Assembly (NCBI GenBank): GCA_021325275.1
Contig: JAJPHL010000066.1
Location: 1 to 64,000, forward strand
Origin: Terriglobia bacterium
GTDB taxonomy: Bacteria > Acidobacteriota > Terriglobia > JAJPHL01
Direction of reading: 5' to 3'
Length of the DNA: 64,000 bases
Part shown: positions 59,091-64,000 of the stretch, one piece after another
Layout of the letters: each line of letters begins with the position of its first letter
Numbering within the stretch: position 1 is the stretch's first letter
Position numbers and translations under genes: made by a program
Notes under the pieces: generated by a model
What the model saw: only the letters and a program-made list of their open reading frames with translations
What the model was told of the DNA's origin: nothing
Databases searched by the model: none

Positions 59091-60155
59091 ATGGACCGGA
59101 TCGACCAAGCGTGCCGCCTGCACGATCGCGCCGACCGCGATTTCACCGCCGGCCGCCTGACTTCGGCTGAACGTGCATGCCGCACGGCCCTGGTGCTGAT
59201 GCGGCGCAGTGCGGGACTCCGCCATCCCGACTCCGTCAATATCGCCAACACGCTGGCCGCGATCCTCGAAGCGCGTGGGCGTTACAGCGAGGCTTTGGAA
59301 ATCCGGAGGCAGAGTGTTCGCGATGCACCGGACGGCCAGGAAATCGAATTGCGCATGATTCGTGTGCAGTCGTGGGAAGGCCTGGGCAATTTGCTGCGCG
59401 TGATGGGACGATATCGCGAAGCCCGGCCGGTGCTGCGGCGCGGATTGGAGCTGTCGGAACGCACCTTGGGCCCGCGACACCAACAGACGGCGGCGTGTCT
59501 GAACGATCTCGGCGTCCTCGACAAGTACACTGGACGTTTTTCCGAAGGCATGAAGTTCTACCAGCGCGCGCTGCGCATCGCTCGAGCCGCCGGGGACCAG
59601 CAACTGATCGCCACGATTTACCACAACATCGGCGGACTCGAGCATGCACGCGGCCGCTTCGCGGCAGGCGTCGCGCCATCGCGACGCGCGTTGGAATTGC
59701 GGCGCAATGCGCTCGGCGCAAATCATCCGGCTGTCGCCGCCGACGCCGCGGCGCTGGCCGGCGTGCTCGACGGGCTGCGGCGATACGGCGAGTCGCGGCG
59801 GCTTTACGCCATGGCACTGCGTGTCTTCCGCCGCTGCTACGGACCGGTGAACTACGACGTCGCGGTGAATCTCAATAATCTGGCGTGCATCGAAAGCGAC
59901 TGCGGACGCCACGCGCAAGCCGAAGCGTTGTTCCGCGAGTCGCTGGCGATGAAGGAAAAACTGCTGGGAAAGAATCATCCCGACACCGCGCTCAGCCTGC
60001 ACAATCTCTCCACTTGCCTGCGCGACCAAGAGCGATACGGGGAAGCTCGGGCGTGTGCGCGGCGCGCCCTGCGTGCTTTGTCGCGACGTCTTCCAGAGAG
60101 CAACCCGAAGGTACAAGCTGTAAAAAATGTCTTGAAGTCTCTCGAAAACCGCTAG
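59091..60155 (+). CDS. TPR (kinesin-light-chain-like) protein
   Basis: A 354-residue cytoplasmic protein of about eight TPR units of the TPR_12 type, each with a pattern such as HPDTALSLHNLSTCLRDQER and YGEARACARRALRAL. No enzymatic domain or membrane segment. It is a protein-protein interaction scaffold; the partner is unknown. It is divergent from the M19 dipeptidase gene. Confidence 0.83.
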   Translation: MDRIDQACRLHDRADRDFTAGRLTSAERACRTALVLMRRSAGLRHPDSVNIANTLAAILEARGRYSEALEIRRQSVRDAPDGQEIELRMIRVQSWEGLGNLLRVMGRYREARPVLRRGLELSERTLGPRHQQTAACLNDLGVLDKYTGRFSEGMKFYQRALRIARAAGDQQLIATIYHNIGGLEHARGRFAAGVAPSRRALELRRNALGANHPAVAADAAALAGVLDGLRRYGESRRLYAMALRVFRRCYGPVNYDVAVNLNNLACIESDCGRHAQAEALFRESLAMKEKLLGKNHPDTALSLHNLSTCLRDQERYGEARACARRALRALSRRLPESNPKVQAVKNVLKSLENR

Positions 60156-60227
60156 CGGCGGGACGGGCTGAGCGTCCAGGACTTGACTGAGGCGCCGGAG
60201 GACCAGACGTTGTTGGTGCGCGCTGGA

Positions 60228-62210
60228 TTACCTGCGAAAACCGACGCTCTCCCACAACCGTCGTGAGTCGAAGAGACGGCCATTGGCCACCACTTTCGAC
60301 ACTTTGCGGAGATCGCTGATGTTGGCCACAGGATCGCCGTCCAGCAAAATCATGTCGGCGCGTTTACCGGGCTCGATCGTACCCGACTCTTTGTCCAGCT
60401 TCATCGCCCGCGCCGAGACGATCGTTGCAGATTGAATCGCTTCCATCGGCGTCATTCCCGCTTGAACGTACAGCTCGAGCTCGCGATGAAGGCCGTAGCC
60501 GACGAGTCCCGTGTCGGTGCCGGGAACGATGGGAATGCCCGCCTTGAAGAGCGCGCCGATCACCGCTACAGTTTGCGCCATGCGCGACTTCATTTGTTCC
60601 GCCGTTGTCGTGCCGCCCATTGTTCGAAATTTCGATTCCAGCGTGAACGGCGCGAGCTCAACGCCCGGTTCGAACGTCGCGGCGTCGACTTCTTTAGAAT
60701 GTCCCGCCATCTCGCCCCATCCCGCGGTGGGATCGACAACTGTGCCGTGCTCTTTGAAGAAGGCGATCGCTTTGCGCGATGCGTCGGAATTGACATCAAT
60801 CGCGCCGCCCCGTCCCGCACTTGGCTCGCGCATCATATTTGAGACGTAATTCAAATGGTTGATCTGATCCATGCCCGCCTCGACGCCTTGAAACGCATTG
60901 AGCGCTTGCGGCACGTGGCCGGTAACCGTCATTCCCAAGCGATGCGCTTCGGCGGTGATCGCCGCGATCACGTCGGGCGTGAGAAACGTGTACAACTTGA
61001 TCTGTTGAAATCCGGCGTCGTGATATTTCTGCACGACGGCTCGACCTTCGTCGGGAGTTTCCGCGGTGACGTGACCAAACGCCTTCAAGCCGCCGGCATC
61101 CACGAGTCCAGCCAGCAGCAAACGCGGCCCGAGCGCGCGGCGTTTTTCGATGGCGTCGCGCTGCGCGACCAAGTATTCGAATTCGCCGCCGCAATCGCGC
61201 GCTGTGGTGATTCCCGCAGCGAGCAGCGCGGGTCCGAATTCGACGCCCGAGTAATGCGTGTGCATCTCCCACAATCCCGGCAGCAGCGTTTTACCAGGGG
61301 CCTTGATTGGCGTGACGCCGGGCGGAATGGCGACCTTGCCGCGCGGACCGGCAGCAAAAATACGTCCGTTGCGTACGACTACGGCGGAATCAGGTACGGG
61401 CGGCGCGCCCGTGCCGTCGACGAGTGTCGCGCCCACGATCGCGAAGTCTCCCAAGCGCTCGGCCGGTGCTTGTTTTCCGAGCGTGGTGAGATCGCCCATC
61501 TCCTGCAGGACGCCCGAACTATAGAGTTGCGGAAACGCCGGCTGATAGTCGCTGCGCACGGCTTCCATGGGGAGTCCACCGGCAAAGGTCATGGCGGCGA
61601 CGAGTTGGCCATCGAGGGTGGTCCACAGAACTTCGCGGCCGAACATGAGATTCGCCACGGTGTAGCAATCGAGGGTGACGGGCTTGCCGCTGAGCGTAAC
61701 GGAATCGCGGCCTGCAAACTCGATCCGGATGGGATCGGGCCGATGCTGGCCGGAGTTCGCGCGCAGAACCGGCAATTCGGCCGGTTTGCCATGCGCGATC
61801 CAGTAGCGCATCATCGCCATCTGCACCGCGAAAGGCGATGGTCCGTAAATCGTGAAGTATTTCGCCGGCACTCCGATCGAATGCTGGTTCTGATCTTCCT
61901 GAACGCTGGCCGTTGAATTCGTGATGACAACGGATCGCCCCGCGCCGGGCACTGCTCCTGAAGCCGCGGTTTTCAGATCCAGCGCCAGAGGCGTGTAGTC
62001 GCCCCTCATTTTCAGCACGGCGGTTGTCGAGCGCTTCGTTCCGCGATCTGAGTATTCGAACGTGGAGTTAAGCGTGAGCGCGCCCGCCGGATCGGTGGCG
62101 ATCTCGTAGTGCTCCTCCCCGATTTCATGGAGGATCATGTGGATCTTGAAGTTGCCGCTTTGCGCATGCAGAGTGGCGGCAATCAGCAAACCGAGGGTTT
62201 TGGTACGCAT
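60228..62210 (-). CDS. Exported amidohydrolase-family metal-dependent hydrolase
   Basis: A 660-residue protein from ATG 62210 with a short leader (KTLGLLIAATLHAQ). The first 230 or so residues form an extra N-terminal beta domain. Then the amidohydrolase fold begins (IVGATLVDGTGAPPVPDSAV) with metal ligands: HxH in EMHTHYSG, His residues in EAHRLGMTVTGHVPQAL, and Asp in IVPGTDTGLVGYG. The end GTIEPGKRADMILLDGDP is the usual composite beta-sandwich. Likely an imidazolonepropionase/prolidase-type periplasmic hydrolase; the substrate is unknown. A TGTAGAAT extended -10 box lies 13 nt before the ATG. Confidence 0.88.
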   Translation of the reverse strand: MRTKTLGLLIAATLHAQSGNFKIHMILHEIGEEHYEIATDPAGALTLNSTFEYSDRGTKRSTTAVLKMRGDYTPLALDLKTAASGAVPGAGRSVVITNSTASVQEDQNQHSIGVPAKYFTIYGPSPFAVQMAMMRYWIAHGKPAELPVLRANSGQHRPDPIRIEFAGRDSVTLSGKPVTLDCYTVANLMFGREVLWTTLDGQLVAAMTFAGGLPMEAVRSDYQPAFPQLYSSGVLQEMGDLTTLGKQAPAERLGDFAIVGATLVDGTGAPPVPDSAVVVRNGRIFAAGPRGKVAIPPGVTPIKAPGKTLLPGLWEMHTHYSGVEFGPALLAAGITTARDCGGEFEYLVAQRDAIEKRRALGPRLLLAGLVDAGGLKAFGHVTAETPDEGRAVVQKYHDAGFQQIKLYTFLTPDVIAAITAEAHRLGMTVTGHVPQALNAFQGVEAGMDQINHLNYVSNMMREPSAGRGGAIDVNSDASRKAIAFFKEHGTVVDPTAGWGEMAGHSKEVDAATFEPGVELAPFTLESKFRTMGGTTTAEQMKSRMAQTVAVIGALFKAGIPIVPGTDTGLVGYGLHRELELYVQAGMTPMEAIQSATIVSARAMKLDKESGTIEPGKRADMILLDGDPVANISDLRKVSKVVANGRLFDSRRLWESVGFRR

Positions 62211-62341
62211 AGTCGAGAACCGCATTCTACACTGAAGCGACTACTTCGACCTCACGGCGCATGATCGTGACCCTCTATCGAGCTAACGTAAAGTGAGCCT
62301 ACCTTAGTCTCCGCGGCTGAAAAAGCATACCGCGACCGCGT

Positions 62342-62372
62342 GAGCTGCTTCACCGTTTCGGTGACGCAGCTC
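62342..62372 (-). terminator. Imperfect hairpin after the selenoprotein gene
   Basis: GAGCTGC (62342-62348) pairs with GCAGCTC (62366-62372), with an inner TCACC/GGTGA pairing and a GTTTC loop. It lies 17 nt beyond the stop of the peroxiredoxin gene, the right place for a terminator, but without a T run. Confidence 0.45.
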
Positions 62373-62388
62373 AGGCTGTCGTGACAAA

Positions 62389-62928
<540 letters not shown>

Positions 62929-62983
62929 GTGTGTTGTACTACCTCCAACAAAAGATACTACCTCATTTTGGACCCGCGTGGCG

Positions 62984-62992
62984 TGCTAGCAT
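62984..62992 (+). promoter_or_regulatory. Extended -10 promoter of the PaiB-like gene
   Basis: TGCTAGCAT (extended -10, TGN-TAGCAT) ends 6 nt before ATG 62999, with no Shine-Dalgarno. It predicts a leaderless transcript. Confidence 0.45.
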
Positions 62993-62998
62993 GTGCGC

Positions 62999-63733
62999 AT
63001 GAACCGCCGCGAACTACTTCTTTCTCTGACCGCCGGCGCCCTGAACGCACAAGCGCCCGCCCAAGCGCACGATCCGCAATCGTATGCCGCGTCCGTCTAC
63101 ATTCCCAAGGCGCAACGCTACGAAGACCTCCAACTCCTCCAGGACTTTATGGAGGAATTCGCATTCGTCGAACTGGTCACCACGCACCCCGAACTTCGGA
63201 TCACGCACATTCCGGTGCTCGTCGACCGGTCCGCCGGAAAATACGGAACGATCCACGGCCACATCTCGCGACAGAACGATCAAATGAAAGCTTTCGACGG
63301 CAAACAGAAGGCGGTGATCGTCTTTCGTGGACCGCAAGGCTACATCTCGCCCACGTGGTACGACACGAAACTCGCCGTGCCCACATGGAATTTCGCAGTG
63401 GTGCACGCGTCCGGCCTGCTGAATCCTGTGACGAAGCTCGTCGAGCTGCGCGAGTTTCTCGCACGGCTCATTGCAAAATTCGAGAAGTATCAATCTGAGA
63501 AAAACCAGGGCGCCGGCTTTGACTTCGCCAAGCTTCCGAACGATTATGTGGAGGGGCTGGTCCAAGGCATCATCGGATTCCAGATGCCCATTGAATTGCT
63601 GGAAGGAAAATTCAAACTCGGCCAAGACCGCAGCGCGGCGGACCGTGCTGGAATCCTCGAACATCTGCCGAAAGCGCGCGGCGAGCGGTCGCTCGCCGAA
63701 TTCACCGCGAGTTTCTATCGCCGGCCGAGTTAG
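62999..63733 (+). CDS. PaiB-family FMN-binding split-barrel protein with Tat-like leader
   Basis: A 244-residue protein starting MNRRELLLSLTAGA, an RR-containing leader that suggests Tat export and so a folded cofactor. The PaiB pattern is visible: YIPKAQRYEDLQLLQDFMEE, FVELVTTHPELRITHIPVLV, YGTIHGHISRQNDQMKAF, VIVFRGPQGYISPTWYDTK and VPTWNFAVVHASG. In Bacillus, PaiB is a flavin-binding protein linked to sporulation and protease control. Exported versions in Acidobacteria probably act as FMN oxidoreductases rather than regulators, which is inference. Confidence 0.88.
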   Translation: MNRRELLLSLTAGALNAQAPAQAHDPQSYAASVYIPKAQRYEDLQLLQDFMEEFAFVELVTTHPELRITHIPVLVDRSAGKYGTIHGHISRQNDQMKAFDGKQKAVIVFRGPQGYISPTWYDTKLAVPTWNFAVVHASGLLNPVTKLVELREFLARLIAKFEKYQSEKNQGAGFDFAKLPNDYVEGLVQGIIGFQMPIELLEGKFKLGQDRSAADRAGILEHLPKARGERSLAEFTASFYRRPS

Positions 63734-63751
63734 GCCTTAAGCGTTCCAAGC

Positions 63752-63910
63752 CTAGCTCTTCCCGGTGCGCATCGGAAAGTGCCGGCGGATCAGCCATCCC
63801 GTCGCGACAAAAGCGGATCCCACCAGGAAAAGCGGGAACGGCGGCGCGCCGGTAACAGGAGAAATCACCGACAAAACGGCGGATATCAGAACGAGGGCGC
63901 TGGTAGACAT
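63752..63910 (-). CDS. Small two-helix membrane protein
   Basis: A 52-residue product with a strong GAGGTGAAG ribosome site 5 to 8 nt before its ATG at 63910. It has two hydrophobic helices (ALVLISAVLSVISPVTGA and FPLFLVGSAFVATGWLI) followed by a basic C-terminus (RRHFPMRTGKS). A small inner-membrane protein of unknown function. The good ribosome site and hydrophobic pattern argue that it is real. It is convergent with the PaiB-like gene. Confidence 0.6.
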   Translation of the reverse strand: MSTSALVLISAVLSVISPVTGAPPFPLFLVGSAFVATGWLIRRHFPMRTGKS

Positions 63911-64000
63911 GTCACTTCACCTCGACGATGTATTTCCGGTCAGAATCACAGAATCCATTTGTACACGGCGCGGGAAGCGTTGTCAGTTCACTACCGTCCG

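Overview
The window looks like chromosome from an Acidobacteriota bacterium of the Solibacter/Bryobacter type. The clearest signs are two proteins with the TIGR03437-type C-terminal domain, an Oar-like TonB-dependent receptor with an N-terminal carboxypeptidase-regulatory domain, many large exported proteins of unknown function, a complete TamA/TamB-type outer-membrane operon, and high GC with GC-rich third codon positions. This assignment is inference; there is no rRNA gene to confirm it.

Region by region. 1-2012 (minus): the 5' part of a secreted BNR/Asp-box propeller protein with 107-residue Ig-like repeats that runs off the left edge. About 2265-12769: a mobile, defence-type island. It holds a decayed restriction locus (frameshifted hsdM N-terminus joined to a frameshifted DUF1524 HNH remnant), a three-gene cassette headed by a two-motif phospholipase D-like nuclease with two unrecognised partners (3578-9035), a phage-like DUF5681/ParB-methyltransferase pair, and a tyrosine integrase fused in frame to DUF3489. 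It ends at a 46-bp tRNA-Val(GAC)-like 3' half, probably an attachment site. 12855-13913: a toxin-antitoxin pair tightly coupled to two small unknown genes.

14231-23945: an MscS channel, then a TamA/BamA-like Omp85 protein, a SurA-N-like chaperone and TamB, followed by a zinc-ribbon gene. 24095-36483: exported proteins, the TonB-dependent receptor with a LacI-type operator at its promoter, a divergent M20 amidohydrolase/creatininase pair, a cytochrome c-like protein, a serine hydrolase and a DUF1579 protein. 36507-40333 (minus): five overlapping minor-pilin genes. 40456-43807: exported proteins of Acidobacteria-restricted type and a second TIGR03437 protein with a Gly-Asp tail.

43834-47229 (minus): a three-domain fusion (aspartyl/asparaginyl beta-hydroxylase, orotate-phosphoribosyltransferase-like, PQQ-type beta-propeller) co-transcribed with a second propeller protein. 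48333-53522: a 1729-residue TPR protein with a C39-like cysteine peptidase embedded in it. 53588-56201: two tandem paralogous secreted proteins. 56389-63910: DUF1801, HEAT-repeat, M19 dipeptidase, TPR and amidohydrolase genes, a peroxiredoxin whose catalytic cysteine codon is an in-frame TGA followed by a SECIS-like hairpin (probable selenoprotein), a PaiB-like flavin protein and a small membrane protein.

The most notable signals are the probable selenocysteine peroxiredoxin, the three-domain fusion, the PLD-nuclease cassette beside restriction relics, the TPR/C39 giant, and a recurring promoter layout (TANACT-like -10 box 6-9 nt before the ATG, no Shine-Dalgarno) that predicts leaderless transcripts for several genes.
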